From: an endosymbiont of Galathealinum brachiosum
GTDB lineage: Bacteria > Pseudomonadota > Gammaproteobacteria > SZUA-229
Direction: 5' to 3'
DNA: 64,000 bases
Assembly: GCA_003349885.1 (NCBI GenBank)
Contig: QFXC01000011.1
Span: 860,900 to 924,899, forward strand
Notes under the pieces: model-generated
Told to the model about the DNA's origin: nothing
Database searches by the model: none
What the model saw: the letters and a program-made list of their open reading frames with translations, nothing else
Shown here: piece by piece, positions 27,937 through 38,007 of the stretch
Layout: each line of letters begins with the position of its first letter
Position numbering within the stretch: position 1 is the first letter of the stretch
Position numbers and translations under genes: made by a program

Positions 27937-28996
27937 GTTAGTCAATAAGGGTAGCATTCGATCCTGGTGGAATAGTTTTAGTCAGGATCAAACGCAGGTA
28001 AGAATGTTACGCTTTGCAGTTGGAGTTACATTATCCGCTACACTTGCGTATGCAATTAACTGGCCGTTATCATTTTTATTACCAGTATTGGTATCTTTTT
28101 TATTGTCTACACCATTACCTGTTCTAAGTCTTAGAATGGGTTTCAGAAATATGAAGCAAACCTTACTCGCTTTTGGCTTAGGTCTGGTCTTTGCTATTTA
28201 TTTTCTCAAATTTCCGGCTATGTTTTTAATTTTGCTGGCTCTGGTTATGTTTCATCTTTATTACTATTTAAATCGTGGTGGCTCTCTCTGGTTTACGCTG
28301 ATGAGCTTTATTGGTATTTTGCTTTTATCGATGATGGGCAATATTAATGAAGGCCTGTCAATGGGGATATCGTTTGGTTTCGTTATCACGGCCTGGATAA
28401 CCATTATTATGGTATGGGTTGCGCATTTTATAATACCGGATCCGCATTCTGCGGTATTTTATAAACCAATAACATTTCAGCCTGTTTATTCAAAAATAGC
28501 AGCTAAAACAGCATTGAAAAGTACAATAATAATATTGCCTTTAGTTGGTTTGTTTTTTGTTTTTAATTTGCGCGACTACCTTCTGGTGATGATTTTCTCA
28601 TCAATATTTATTTTAAAACCTGAATTAAGTCAGGGTAAAGAAGCGGGTATTAAGTCATTGGTATCAACTTTGTTGGGAGGGGTATATGCCTGGGTGTTTT
28701 ACTGGTTGATAGTAGCTGTGCCAGAATTCTATTTTTATGTGGCTTTGGTTTTTCTAACAACCCTGTATTTTGGTTATCATATTTTTTCTGGACATGAAAA
28801 TTCTAAGTATTATGGATCCGCGATCATTGCATTGTTTGTTTTAATAAATGGAAGTATGAGTGAAGGGGCTAACTTTTCAGAGTTGCTGCTAATTAGAATA
28901 GCATTAATATCATTAGCAGTGTTTTATATAACAACGGGTTTGAAAATACTTGAAAGTTACTGGCCAGTCGATAAAACTGAAAATAATGTTGTTTGA
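27926..28996 (+). CDS. DUF2955/FUSC-like membrane protein
   Basis: A 356-residue protein with about ten hydrophobic helices arranged as two similar halves, as in FUSC/AaeB-type transporters. The opening RFAVGVTLSATLAYAINWPL is typical of DUF2955. Translational overlap with the upstream membrane fusion protein supports a two-component efflux pair. A dedicated outer membrane channel is not encoded here. The substrate is unknown. Confidence 0.8.
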   Translation: MSTELVNKGSIRSWWNSFSQDQTQVRMLRFAVGVTLSATLAYAINWPLSFLLPVLVSFLLSTPLPVLSLRMGFRNMKQTLLAFGLGLVFAIYFLKFPAMFLILLALVMFHLYYYLNRGGSLWFTLMSFIGILLLSMMGNINEGLSMGISFGFVITAWITIIMVWVAHFIIPDPHSAVFYKPITFQPVYSKIAAKTALKSTIIILPLVGLFFVFNLRDYLLVMIFSSIFILKPELSQGKEAGIKSLVSTLLGGVYAWVFYWLIVAVPEFYFYVALVFLTTLYFGYHIFSGHENSKYYGSAIIALFVLINGSMSEGANFSELLLIRIALISLAVFYITTGLKILESYWPVDKTENNVV

Positions 28997-29020
28997 ATTG
29001 ATGTTTTTATATCCCTTTGC

Positions 29021-29095
29021 CAGCCCATATGGATAGAGTTGGCTGACTCCTACAGAAAATATTGTACTTGTAGGAGTTAGCTTTAGCTGACGAAC
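29021..29095. repeat. REP-like inverted pair
   Basis: A minus-oriented element (29021-29053, ending GGCTGACTCCTAC) and a plus-oriented element (29070-29095, GTAGGAGTTAGCTTTAGC then TGACGAAC) face each other across 16 bases. Each contains its own stem. It lies between the convergent DUF2955 and metG genes, where it could act as a transcript barrier. Confidence 0.75.
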
Positions 29096-29134
29096 AGTTG
29101 TAGAAAAACATTGATTTAGAAATTGTGTTTTTTG

Positions 29135-31180
29135 TTATTTTACTTTCATGCCTGGCTGAGCGCCATCATCAGGATTTAATATCCATAAATCTTTCCCGCC
29201 AGGGCCAGCCGCTAATACCATGCCTTCAGACATACCAAAACGCATCTTGCGAGGTTTAAGGTTGGCTACCATTACGGTCAGTTTCCCTTCCAGATCTTCA
29301 GGCGCATAGGCTGATTTAATGCCCGCAAATACATTACGTGTTTCACCTCCAATATCCAGTGTCAGTTGTAAAAGTTTATCCGCTTTTTCTACGTGTTCTG
29401 CTTTTACTATGCGTGCAATACGTAAATCAATTTTGGCAAAATCATCAAATTCAATTTCATCGGCTATTGGTTCATTTGACACGTCTACATCCTTTGTAGA
29501 TTTTTTAGCGGGTGTTTTTTGAGACGCTGCTTTTATATCTTCTTTAGAAGCATCAATTATTTTATCTAACGCTTCTTTTTCGACCCGTTGCATTAATGGT
29601 TTGAATTTATTAATGCTGTGGTTAAGCAGTGGTTTATCTAAATCATTCCAGCTCAATTCGCCACTGTTTAAAAAGTCTTCAGCCTGTTTAACTACTTCAG
29701 GTAACATGGGTTTTAAATAAATGCACAAAATACGGAACATATTAATGCCCTGCGTACAGATATCATGTACCTGTTGTTCCATGCCTTCCTGTTTGTTTTT
29801 AGCCCAGGGTTCTTCGTCAGCAATGTATTCATTTGCTTTATCGGCTAATGCCATGATTTCGCGAGTTGCCTGACTGTATTTTCTGTCTTCAAAATGCTGA
29901 GCAATTAAATCACCAGCATCTATCATTTGTTGGTGTAACTCAGGAGCAGGTAGCGTACCTGATAACATGCCATCATTATTCTTTTTAATGAAGCTGGCAA
30001 CACGTGATGCTATGTTTACAAACTTGCCAACAAGGTCTGTGTTAACCCGTTGTTGAAAATCTTCTAAATTTAAGTCGATATCATCAACACCTGATGAAAG
30101 TTTTGCTGCATAGTAATAACGCAGGTATTCTGGTTTTAAATTATCAAGATAAGTGCGGGCTTTTATAAATGTGCCACGTGACTTGGACATTTTAGCACCA
30201 TCAACCGTCAGGAAGCCGTGACAGAAAACTTTAGTAGGAGTGCGATAACCAGAACCTTTTAATACTGCCGGCCAGAATAGTGTATGGAAGTAAGCAATGT
30301 CTTTACCAATGAAATGGTATAACTCTGTTTTGTCTTCAGACTTCCAGAACTCATCGAAATCAAGATCAGTTTTATCACAAAGATTTTTAAAGCTGGCCAT
30401 ATAACCAATCGGTGCGTCTAACCAGACATAGAAAAACTTATCTGTAGAATCCGGGATTTCAAAACCCCAGTAAGGTGCATCACGGGTAATGTCCCAGTCT
30501 TTTAGTCCAGACTCAAACCACTCTTTTAACTTGTTGGCAATTTCAGACTGAACATGACCGGCAGTAGTCCATTCCTGAAGCATGGTTTCAAAATCACCTA
30601 ACTTAAAGAAAAAATGTTCAGTATCTTTTTTTATAGGGGTTGCACCTGAGACAACCGAGTAAGGTTTTTTCAGGTCGGTTGTATCGTAAGTTGCACCGCA
30701 AACCTCGCAATTATCGCCATACTGATCCTCAGCTCCACACTTTGGACAGGTGCCTTTGATAAAACGATCAGGCAGAAACATATTGGCTTCAGGGTCATAT
30801 GCCTGAGAGATTGTGCGTGCTGTTATATGGCCATCGTCACGTAATGTGCGGTAAATGCTTTGTGACAGTTCTTTGTTTTCATCTGAATGCGTGCTGTGAT
30901 AGTTATCAAAGCCAATTAGAAAGTCTGAAAAATCAGCCTGATGATCCCGGCTTACATCTGCAATCAGTTGCTCGGGAGTAATGCCATCCTGTCGGGCACG
31001 TAACATGATGGGTGTGCCATGAGCATCATCGGCACAGACGTAATGGCACTCGTGACCACGCATTTTCTGAAAGCGAGCCCAGATATCAGTCTGTATATAT
31101 TCAACCAGATGACCTAGGTGAATCGGGCCATTGGCATAGGGCAGTGCGCTGGTGATTAGGATTTTGCGTTGTGTGCTCAT
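29135..31180 (-). CDS. metG: Methionyl-tRNA synthetase
   Basis: Charges tRNA-Met, including the initiator. The 681 residues include the class I HIGH-type motif HLGH ([17 protein letters not shown]), a zinc-knuckle insertion ([18 protein letters not shown]), the KMSKS loop ([12 protein letters not shown]), and the anticodon-binding helical domain. The C-terminal tRNA-binding domain begins near residue 580 ([20 protein letters not shown]), as in the long dimeric form. A Lys/Ser-rich linker joins it to the core. Confidence 0.97.
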   Translation of the reverse strand: MSTQRKILITSALPYANGPIHLGHLVEYIQTDIWARFQKMRGHECHYVCADDAHGTPIMLRARQDGITPEQLIADVSRDHQADFSDFLIGFDNYHSTHSDENKELSQSIYRTLRDDGHITARTISQAYDPEANMFLPDRFIKGTCPKCGAEDQYGDNCEVCGATYDTTDLKKPYSVVSGATPIKKDTEHFFFKLGDFETMLQEWTTAGHVQSEIANKLKEWFESGLKDWDITRDAPYWGFEIPDSTDKFFYVWLDAPIGYMASFKNLCDKTDLDFDEFWKSEDKTELYHFIGKDIAYFHTLFWPAVLKGSGYRTPTKVFCHGFLTVDGAKMSKSRGTFIKARTYLDNLKPEYLRYYYAAKLSSGVDDIDLNLEDFQQRVNTDLVGKFVNIASRVASFIKKNNDGMLSGTLPAPELHQQMIDAGDLIAQHFEDRKYSQATREIMALADKANEYIADEEPWAKNKQEGMEQQVHDICTQGINMFRILCIYLKPMLPEVVKQAEDFLNSGELSWNDLDKPLLNHSINKFKPLMQRVEKEALDKIIDASKEDIKAASQKTPAKKSTKDVDVSNEPIADEIEFDDFAKIDLRIARIVKAEHVEKADKLLQLTLDIGGETRNVFAGIKSAYAPEDLEGKLTVMVANLKPRKMRFGMSEGMVLAAGPGGKDLWILNPDDGAQPGMKVK

Positions 31181-31280
31181 GGGGTCTCGTAATTAGATTA
31201 AATCTCAGGCGCGTAAAATAGCATTTCTGGCATTTTTTTTCATATATAATTGCCATCCAATAGTGTTTTTGAGTGTTTAT

Positions 31281-31616
31281 ATGAGTGCATCCATCTACCC
31301 GACTGTGCCTTTTAATATATCGGTACATGACCCTAAGCCTGATTTGCGTGAACTGCATCTGACATTTACCCCTGAATTTCAGCAAATGACGGTTATTCAG
31401 CGCCTGGAATCACTGCGAGCATATATTGAGTCGATGGTTGAGCAGGCAAAAACGACAACAGACGACGGTGGGCAAAGAGGTTTGATGATGGTGATTGATC
31501 TGACTGAGCAGCTACTGCCTCATATTCAGTCAGAGAGTATGCCGTTGCATCAGACGTTGATTGTTGAAATGGGGGATGGGGCTGATGGCTCATCTCTTGA
31601 AGAATTACTTGGTTGA
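31281..31616 (+). CDS. Hypothetical protein
   Basis: A 111-residue soluble protein beginning MSASIYPTVPFNISVHDP. The N-terminal third is beta-like and the rest helical (MTVIQRLESLRAYIESMVEQ), with an acidic C-terminus. I do not recognise a family. An in-frame GTG at 31263 would add six residues; the ATG at 31281 is preferred. It is divergent from metG across about 100 bases and starts a run of three small plus-strand genes. Confidence 0.6.
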   Translation: MSASIYPTVPFNISVHDPKPDLRELHLTFTPEFQQMTVIQRLESLRAYIESMVEQAKTTTDDGGQRGLMMVIDLTEQLLPHIQSESMPLHQTLIVEMGDGADGSSLEELLG

Positions 31617-31633
31617 TTATTAGAGTTTAGATT

Positions 31634-31915
31634 ATGAGTGTGATTGATAAATTAGCGGGCCTGGTTGAAAAACTTTATAATGAAACAGCGGATTATAGTG
31701 AAAATCCGTCTGATGCACAGCTCTGGTATAACCGGGGATATGCAAACGGTGTTGTTGCTTATTTTATAAAAAATGGTTTTGTGGAAAAGTTAAGTACTTT
31801 AACTCTGGATGCGCCTGATATTTATCAGGGTGAACAGATAATGGAGTGGCATAAAGCCTATCATCATGGATTTGAAATGGGTGAGCGTGAATCGGGGGAA
31901 GTTCATCAAAAATAG
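31634..31915 (+). CDS. Hypothetical protein
   Basis: A 93-residue soluble acidic protein, probably helical, with DAQLWYNRGYANGVVAYFIK in the middle and YHHGFEMGERESGEVHQK at the end. It follows the previous small gene by 17 bases, so the two are probably an operon. The repeated pattern of G and aromatic residues (WYNRGYANG, YHHGFEMG) suggests two similar helical hairpins. I do not recognise a family. Confidence 0.6.
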   Translation: MSVIDKLAGLVEKLYNETADYSENPSDAQLWYNRGYANGVVAYFIKNGFVEKLSTLTLDAPDIYQGEQIMEWHKAYHHGFEMGERESGEVHQK

Positions 31916-31925
31916 CGTGGAACAG

Positions 31926-32360
31926 ATGACCTCTGAAATTTCTAAATATCATTCTTATCAACAACGTTTTATTAAACTGAACACGATATTGATTTGTCTG
32001 TTCTGTCTTCCTTTTATTCTATTTATTCCTTTGTTTCCAATATCTCAATTATTCGCATTGAGCCTGATTCTCATAGTGCTTTTTTTGTTGAAAAAAGCTT
32101 ACCCCGAGTTATGTAAACAGAACTGGATCAGACGTATTGGCTCTTTTATGCAGATGGCTTTTATTGCCGCTATTATTGAGACACTGTTTGTGTATGGTTT
32201 GCTTAGTGTCTTCAGCCTGGGGTTTGAGTCGCATGAGAAAGATGCTGCAATAATGGGTATCCCTGTTATATTGATCGGGGCTGGGCAGGTAGTAGCATTG
32301 ATATTGTTGATGATAAATTATCTATTCAAAGCGTATTTGTATCCGCCAGACGAAGTATAA
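31926..32360 (+). CDS. Hypothetical membrane protein
   Basis: A 144-residue protein with four predicted membrane helices (about 20-37, 42-57, 75-95, 115-137). The start was set at the ATG at 31926 (MTSEISKYHSYQQRF). A longer in-frame start at 31866 would overlap the previous gene by 50 bases. It has no recognisable domain. It lies 10 bases after the preceding small gene and may be in the same transcript. Confidence 0.6.
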   Translation: MTSEISKYHSYQQRFIKLNTILICLFCLPFILFIPLFPISQLFALSLILIVLFLLKKAYPELCKQNWIRRIGSFMQMAFIAAIIETLFVYGLLSVFSLGFESHEKDAAIMGIPVILIGAGQVVALILLMINYLFKAYLYPPDEV

Positions 32361-32444
32361 GCAGGTAATCGGTGTGAGTTAGTCAGGTTAAGTGTGTAAT
32401 AAGTTTTTTCGGTTTCCCGGGGGGGGACAAAAATTCAAACCAGC

Positions 32445-33266
32445 TTAAACTTCCAGTGTTAAGTTGTAACCACCAAACTTACGCATGTTCAAAACCCCGT
32501 TTTCTAAAATTAAATATTGGCCTTTAATGCCATTTAGAACACCGTTAATTTCTGGGGTTTTATCAAAATTAAATGACTTAACTTTTTCAGGGTATTTATT
32601 GACAGGGAATTTGATATCGATAACCGATTCCTTATCTAAAAATTCGATTGAGTCATTATCCAAGGTGTCTGATAGCTCATCAAGTGCGTTCTTACTTAAA
32701 GCATATAACTCATCACGTCTGGCTTGCATATCGACTTTGTCGGCTTCACCCTTTAGCATTTTTTGCCAACTGGTTTTGTCTGCTACATGGTTTTTAAAAA
32801 TAACTTCGACCAGGCCGGAGGTTAAGCGGTTCTTAACTTTAAAAATAGGCATAGCTTGTGTTGCACCCTGATCCATCCAGCGTGTAGGTATTTGTGTGCC
32901 TCGGGTAATGCCAACTTTTAGGCCGGAAGAATTAGCCAGATAAACATAGTGGTCTTTAAAACAGAATTGTTCTCCCCATTCAGGCTCTCTGCAGGTGCCT
33001 TCGTCATAGTGGCATTTTTCCGGTTTCATAATGCACATGTCACACTGGGCAAGAGATTGAAAACAGGGGTAGCAAAAACCCTGGCTAAAGCTTTTCTTTG
33101 TTTTTCTTCCACAGGCAACACAGTTGATTTCGCCTTGATAATTAAAGCATATTTCTTTTCCTATCAGGGCATTCATATCAACCAGATCATCACCAATGGG
33201 CAGGTGATATTGCACAGTATCATTTAACTGAGTTTGCATTTTTTGAATGTTACCGGTGTATTTCAT
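32445..33266 (-). CDS. DUF2797 zinc-finger protein
   Basis: A 273-residue cytoplasmic protein with a cysteine-rich block between about residues 49 and 105 (CVACGRK, CYPCFQSLAQCDMC, CHYDEGTC), likely binding zinc. A segment HYVYLANSSGLKVGITRGTQ with IPTRWMDQGA resembles a GIY-YIG-like fold. This combination is the DUF2797 family, whose function is unknown. A poly-G tract (32418-32425) lies just past the gene. Confidence 0.82.
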   Translation of the reverse strand: MKYTGNIQKMQTQLNDTVQYHLPIGDDLVDMNALIGKEICFNYQGEINCVACGRKTKKSFSQGFCYPCFQSLAQCDMCIMKPEKCHYDEGTCREPEWGEQFCFKDHYVYLANSSGLKVGITRGTQIPTRWMDQGATQAMPIFKVKNRLTSGLVEVIFKNHVADKTSWQKMLKGEADKVDMQARRDELYALSKNALDELSDTLDNDSIEFLDKESVIDIKFPVNKYPEKVKSFNFDKTPEINGVLNGIKGQYLILENGVLNMRKFGGYNLTLEV

Positions 33267-33382
33267 ATGACAAGATCTGACTGTTTATAGAAAAGATGGA
33301 TATTAACATAGGCAGAAATTTAACCAATATAGATCTAAGGTGTTTTATAATAAGCACTGAGCATTAATTAATGAGAATGATT

Positions 33383-33601
33383 ATGTCAGAGCAGGACAAT
33401 GAAAACATATACCCCATTGCTAACTGGGATGTGGGGCCGATAGAGGATCATAAGCTGGTGGTGTTCAGGCCTCATTTTATCTCATCGCCAGAACAAACAG
33501 TTGAAGATGCAGAAATTAGTCGTTATTACGCAATGACAATAGATCAGGCAAAAGAACTACGATTAGCATTAGAAAGTGCTATTGCTGTTCTTGAACGATA
33601 A
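33383..33601 (+). CDS. Hypothetical protein
   Basis: A 72-residue soluble protein beginning MSEQDNENIYPIANWDVG. The central part is beta-like (HKLVVFRPHFISSPEQT) and the C-terminus helical (TIDQAKELRLALESAIAVLE). The start at 33383 is chosen over one 12 bases upstream because GAG lies at ribosome-site distance. It precedes another small gene by 28 bases. No family is recognised. Confidence 0.55.
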   Translation: MSEQDNENIYPIANWDVGPIEDHKLVVFRPHFISSPEQTVEDAEISRYYAMTIDQAKELRLALESAIAVLER

Positions 33602-33629
33602 AGTCATTTAATTAATATGAAGGCATTTT

Positions 33630-33962
33630 ATGAGTGAAAAAATATTTGCGGGTTGTGTTTTTGATCCGAAACAGGCAGAAAAGATGATTGGCAAAACGGT
33701 GCTGGTTAGTCTTACCTGTATGAATGATTTTGGTGATCTGGAAGCGTTTGAGCAGTTTTTTGGGCCAATAGTTAGAATAAATAATGATGAAGGGCTGGTG
33801 GTGAAGCGAGCGGATACGCAAGAAGATTTTAGTATACCGCCGGATCTTGATCACTACCTGGAAGCCAAACCTGGTGATTATAAACTGTCAGAGTCGGATG
33901 CTATTATTACGAATCCGGACTATCTGGTTGAGTGGGATATTTATCCACCTGATAAATCTTAA
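33630..33962 (+). CDS. Hypothetical protein
   Basis: A 110-residue acidic soluble protein with AAGG at ribosome-site distance from the ATG. The middle (KTVLVSLTCMNDFGDLEAFE then QFFGPIVRINNDEGLVVKR) reads as a small beta-barrel-like fold. The C-terminus ends DYLVEWDIYPPDKS. It is probably in an operon with the 72-residue gene just upstream. I do not recognise a family. Confidence 0.6.
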   Translation: MSEKIFAGCVFDPKQAEKMIGKTVLVSLTCMNDFGDLEAFEQFFGPIVRINNDEGLVVKRADTQEDFSIPPDLDHYLEAKPGDYKLSESDAIITNPDYLVEWDIYPPDKS

Positions 33963-33985
33963 GATTAGCTTTAAGCATTAAATGT

Positions 33986-34618
33986 TTATTTAAAACGAAA
34001 TTTCGGTAAATTAATTTTAAAATAAAGCGCTAACAGGCGTGCTGTAAAAATGGCTGTTCCAGCAATAATTGCAGCGGGTGTTACATTAATATCGATATAT
34101 AATAAGGCAATAAAGAGTAATGAACCTGCCCAGGAAACCGTTGCATAGAGTGGGCTATGAAATACCAGAGGGGGCTCATTGCTTAAGATGTCGCGAAAAA
34201 TGCCCCCCATTGTACCGGTCATAACGCCCATAAAGCTGGCAATTAACCAGGGCACACCCATCATTAGTGATGCCAGAGTTCCTGCAATTGCGAAGGTGGC
34301 CAATCCGGCTGCATCAGGTATTAAGAAAAAACGATGTGAAATAACGATGATACGAGCGGTAATAAAAATAATAATTGCACTGCCTAATGAGGCGATAAAA
34401 AATACCTGATCATGAATCCAGAATACTTCTCTTCCCAGTAGCATGTCGCGCAATGAACCACCGCCCAGGCCAGTTGCAATAGCGATAATAATGACCCCGA
34501 ACAGATCAAATTTTTTGAAGCCAGCAATGAGCACACCAGATGCGGAAGAAACGATAACGGCAATTAATGTTATCCAGTAAAGACTATTTAGAAGAGCAGG
34601 GTTCGGATCTAATAACAT
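33986..34618 (-). CDS. TRIC-like/UPF0126 cation channel family protein
   Basis: A 210-residue membrane protein with seven helices in two repeats, each bearing the family glycine pattern: ATGLGGGSLRDMLLGREVFW and MTGTMGGIFRDILSNEPPL. These are the signatures of the UPF0126/TRIC-related (YadS/YicG) family. The physiological ion or substrate is unknown. It stands alone between the convergent hypothetical gene and a minus-strand DUF1631 gene. Confidence 0.88.
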   Translation of the reverse strand: MLLDPNPALLNSLYWITLIAVIVSSASGVLIAGFKKFDLFGVIIIAIATGLGGGSLRDMLLGREVFWIHDQVFFIASLGSAIIIFITARIIVISHRFFLIPDAAGLATFAIAGTLASLMMGVPWLIASFMGVMTGTMGGIFRDILSNEPPLVFHSPLYATVSWAGSLLFIALLYIDINVTPAAIIAGTAIFTARLLALYFKINLPKFRFK

Positions 34619-34687
34619 GATAAATACTTATAAAAATAGGTTGTTAATTTAATATATATTATTTTCCGGGGAGGGGCTGGAATAAAA

Positions 34688-36124
34688 TTATCGAATTATT
34701 GAGTTTATTATCTGACCTAAAGCGTGATTAAATATTGAGTGATCAGCAATGACTTTTGATTTTCCTTCATTTAATTCTTCAATAAATTCATTAGCAAATT
34801 TTTCAATTACCATATTACCATGCCGGTCTACAAAAACCAGTTTTGCTTCATCAAATAAAATAACAGATAGTTTTACTCGGCGTAATGCCTTTCCAGTTCC
34901 GTTGTAAATTTCGAACCATACTCCTTGTTTAACACCGGTAGGGAGGCGTGATATTTGTACATGTGGCGGTTCACCTTCTTCTTCAGGCATGTCTTCAATG
35001 GAGTCCTCGATGATTTCATCAATACTTCTTTCTGACAGGCTGTAATCCGGTTGTTCACTGAAAAATTCAGAAGATTCAATTAAGTTTGAATGTATTTCTT
35101 TTAATGCTGAAATTGATGCGTCGATACCGCCCGGGCTTAATTTAGTGGTTTTAAGTTGCGATTCAATGTCATTGATTAGTACGCCAGAGTCATTATTTAA
35201 TAGAACCCATTGTTCAGATGTTGTAATAGGTTGTACGCTATAAACCAGATGTTTTAATAATGTGACTATTTCATTCCACTGACTACTGTCTTTTCCATGT
35301 TTAATAAAACGCTGAAACATTAAAGCAGCCCATTGTTTTAAAATTAATGGTTTCAGTTCTTTTTTTATGATTTTTTTATAGGTGTTTCTCTGCAGCTCAT
35401 TTAAAACAATTTGTCGTGCATGTTCTTTTAATATGGCTTTCTGGGTTTCACCTTCCTGTTTGCCCGATTTGTCTTTTTCAATAGCGGTTAAACGATTTAA
35501 AGCGGTAAGGGCAGTATTGAAACTATTCAGGTTTTGAACAAAAGTAGTCTGTAACTGTTCAATAATTAAACGTATTGTTTTAACGAGAGTGTTGTCAGCA
35601 TTTTCTATGCCTATACCAAGGTGAGCAACCGTATCAAGCATTCTACGAGCGGTATGTTTGTCATTCTGAAAAAACTGAGCATCTAGCATTGCGACCTTGA
35701 TTAGTGGAATCTGTAATTCAAGTAACAGTGACTTGATAGCAACGGAGACATTTTCATCGCGTAAAAAAGCCCCAAAAAGCATTTCAACAAAATCGATAGT
35801 TCGCCCATCAATCGCGTTGAGGGTTTTGGACATACTGGTGTTGCCCATTTTTGCCATACTGTTGAGCAGAGCGTGTTTAAAACTGTCTGTTCTTATACTG
35901 GTTTCATTAGGTGCAAATTTAGGCTTATAGCTGGTTTGCAAGTTGGTTAAGGCTTTAATTACATCACGACGATCATGGAACTGCTTGCCCGCGCCACTTT
36001 GTGCGGTAGATGCTCCTGCGCCATCATCACCTTCACCATTAATAAATTTCTTAATGGCTTTAGATACTTTTTCGGTGTCGTTTATATCAACGTTATTATC
36101 AGGTGTATCTGAATCTGAGCTCAT
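34688..36124 (-). CDS. DUF1631 family protein
   Basis: A 478-residue cytoplasmic protein. Residues from about 125 (AFLRDENVSVAIKSLLLELQ, then IPLIKVAMLDAQFFQNDKHT) match the DUF1631 family. The C-terminal beta domain (VKQGVWFEIYNGTGKALRRV) is typical too. Many family members are near 700 residues, so this is a short form lacking much of the N-terminus. The first 90 residues are acidic and low-complexity. The function is unknown. Confidence 0.78.
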   Translation of the reverse strand: MSSDSDTPDNNVDINDTEKVSKAIKKFINGEGDDGAGASTAQSGAGKQFHDRRDVIKALTNLQTSYKPKFAPNETSIRTDSFKHALLNSMAKMGNTSMSKTLNAIDGRTIDFVEMLFGAFLRDENVSVAIKSLLLELQIPLIKVAMLDAQFFQNDKHTARRMLDTVAHLGIGIENADNTLVKTIRLIIEQLQTTFVQNLNSFNTALTALNRLTAIEKDKSGKQEGETQKAILKEHARQIVLNELQRNTYKKIIKKELKPLILKQWAALMFQRFIKHGKDSSQWNEIVTLLKHLVYSVQPITTSEQWVLLNNDSGVLINDIESQLKTTKLSPGGIDASISALKEIHSNLIESSEFFSEQPDYSLSERSIDEIIEDSIEDMPEEEGEPPHVQISRLPTGVKQGVWFEIYNGTGKALRRVKLSVILFDEAKLVFVDRHGNMVIEKFANEFIEELNEGKSKVIADHSIFNHALGQIINSIIR

Positions 36125-36319
36125 GGTTATCGGTTCAAGTTCCTGTTGACGATTTTATTATATAATGCGGTTCGCTTTCTCAATTGTAGCCGGTGAACCT
36201 GAATTTATCACCAGTAGCATTACAATTACATTAAATAATTGTATATTAATCAGGTTTTTATGATTGTGACATTTGTTAAACTAGATGTGTTTGTAGAAAA
36301 ATTACTCAGAAGTTAAATT

Positions 36320-36685
36320 ATGTTTGTTTTACTCAATATTGAAGCCTTGCCCGATGATCTGCAGAATCTACCGGATAGTATGCTCCATAAACTTACTTTC
36401 AGGCTCGATTTCACGATAAAAGACGTACCTGATACATTTACAGGTATTGTTTTTGAAGATGCCCAGGGTGAGCTGCAGCTCCAGCATTTTAATAATCCCA
36501 AAGGCAATAAACGAAAGGTGATTACGCTTAAGAATAAGCTGGCTAAGGGCAGTTTTGAGCAGATTAAAATAGCTCTGTTTGCAAAAGCCCGGGGTGAAGA
36601 GCTTAAGTTGCCTCAGCAGTTAGAGATTCTTCAAAAACGAGTTTCAGGAACACCCAGAGCTGGAAATCTGGCTAAAAACAAATAA
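36320..36685 (+). CDS. Hypothetical protein
   Basis: A 121-residue soluble protein that begins MFVLLNIEALPDDLQNLPD and ends in a basic tail (RVSGTPRAGNLAKNK). The central part alternates beta-like strands (HKLTFRLDFTIKDVPDTF, GIVFEDAQGELQLQHF) with a helix. I do not recognise a family. It is divergent from the DUF1631 gene across about 195 bases. Confidence 0.55.
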   Translation: MFVLLNIEALPDDLQNLPDSMLHKLTFRLDFTIKDVPDTFTGIVFEDAQGELQLQHFNNPKGNKRKVITLKNKLAKGSFEQIKIALFAKARGEELKLPQQLEILQKRVSGTPRAGNLAKNK

Positions 36686-36842
36686 CTACGACATTTTCAG
36701 GCGATTCAACAGGCATTATTAGCTTGAAATATTAAAAATCGTCCCAAGATAGCCTGCACACTGCGATTTCATCGCTATACCAATAAAGGGTAGGGTTAAT
36801 TTCCGCTCCAGCTGGTGTAGAATTCGCGTCACTAATTTTATA

Positions 36843-36868
36843 GTGCCCGGGATAACTCCTCAGGGCAC
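36843..36868 (+). promoter_or_regulatory. Stem-loop in the apbC leader
   Basis: GTGCCC and GGGCAC form a perfect six-pair outer stem, with GGA and TCC inside. It ends 16 bases before the GGAG ribosome site of apbC, so it lies within the untranslated leader. Its role is not established. Confidence 0.4.
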
Positions 36869-36896
36869 CACACATTCAGGTTTTGGAGTAAATGCC

Positions 36897-37985
36897 ATGA
36901 GCGTTTCACAGCAACAGGTTGAAGAAGCAATTGCAAAATTTATAGATCCTTATTTAGAGAAGGATCTAAAAGCAGCAAATGCGGTTAAGGGTATTGATAT
37001 TAATGGCACTGAAGTTGCGATTAAAGTTGTGCTGGGTTTCCCGGCTAAAGGTCATTACGCGAAAATCACTGATGAACTGACCAAGCTGGTAAGCGCGCTG
37101 GATGGTGTAGATTCGGTTAAGGTTGATGTGAGTCAGGATATAGTTGCTCACTCTGTACAATCCAGCCTGAAACCTTTAGAAGGCATCAAAAATATTATTG
37201 CCGTGGCATCAGGTAAAGGCGGTGTGGGTAAATCTACAACGGCGGTTAATCTGGCACTGGCGCTAAGCAAAGAAGGCGCAAACGTGGGTATTCTGGATGC
37301 AGATATCTACGGTCCAAGTATTCCTCGTATGTTAGGCATTACTGACAAGCCCGAATCTGAAGATGGTAAAACATTGAGTCCAATGATGGGCCACGGTATG
37401 CAGGCTATGTCGATTGGTTTTATGATCGATGACGAAACCCCAATGATCTGGCGTGGCCCGATGGTTACACAGGCACTTGAGCAGTTGCTGGTTGATACTC
37501 AGTGGAAAGATCTGGATTATCTTGTAATTGATTTACCGCCTGGAACAGGTGATGTTCAATTAACACTGGCTCAGAAAGTACCGGTTAGTGGTGCAGTTAT
37601 TGTTACAACACCTCAGGATATCGCTTTACTGGATGCTCGTAAGGGTCTGAAGATGTTTGAAAAAGTAGAAGTACCTGTACTGGGTATTATCGAAAACATG
37701 AGTGTTCACATTTGTTCAGAGTGTGGTCATGCTGAGCCTATCTTCGGTCAGGGCGGCGGTGAGCGCATGTCTGAAGACTACGATGTAGATTTTCTTGGTG
37801 CATTACCTCTGGATATGGCAATTCGTACTAGCGGTGATGAGGGTCAGCCTTCAGTTGCTGCGGATGAAAATGGCACTGTTGCTAGTATTTATCGTGAAAT
37901 TGCACGTCGCACAGCGGCTAAGCTGGCTTCACAGGCGAAAGATTATAGTAGTAAGTTCCCGAATATTGTTATCGAGAACAACTAA
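36897..37985 (+). CDS. apbC: Iron-sulfur cluster carrier protein ApbC (Mrp/NBP35)
   Basis: P-loop ATPase that binds and delivers iron-sulfur clusters in the cytoplasm. The N-terminal MIP18/DUF59-like domain covers residues 1-85. The deviant Walker A is ASGKGGVGKSTTAVNLAL, and DADIYGPSIPRMLG, DYLVIDLPPGTGDVQLT and the CxxC pair in HICSECGHAEPIF follow. The start is the ATG at 36897 with GGAG upstream; a longer frame from 36843 runs through the leader stem-loop. A strong terminator follows, so it is a single-gene unit. Confidence 0.95.
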   Translation: MSVSQQQVEEAIAKFIDPYLEKDLKAANAVKGIDINGTEVAIKVVLGFPAKGHYAKITDELTKLVSALDGVDSVKVDVSQDIVAHSVQSSLKPLEGIKNIIAVASGKGGVGKSTTAVNLALALSKEGANVGILDADIYGPSIPRMLGITDKPESEDGKTLSPMMGHGMQAMSIGFMIDDETPMIWRGPMVTQALEQLLVDTQWKDLDYLVIDLPPGTGDVQLTLAQKVPVSGAVIVTTPQDIALLDARKGLKMFEKVEVPVLGIIENMSVHICSECGHAEPIFGQGGGERMSEDYDVDFLGALPLDMAIRTSGDEGQPSVAADENGTVASIYREIARRTAAKLASQAKDYSSKFPNIVIENN

Positions 37986-38007
37986 GCTAATTACAGCTTA
38001 GTTTGTA

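Noticed and set aside
36843..36896. Upstream extension of apbC
   Set aside because: It runs through a leader stem-loop and lacks a ribosome site; the ATG at 36897 has GGAG in place.
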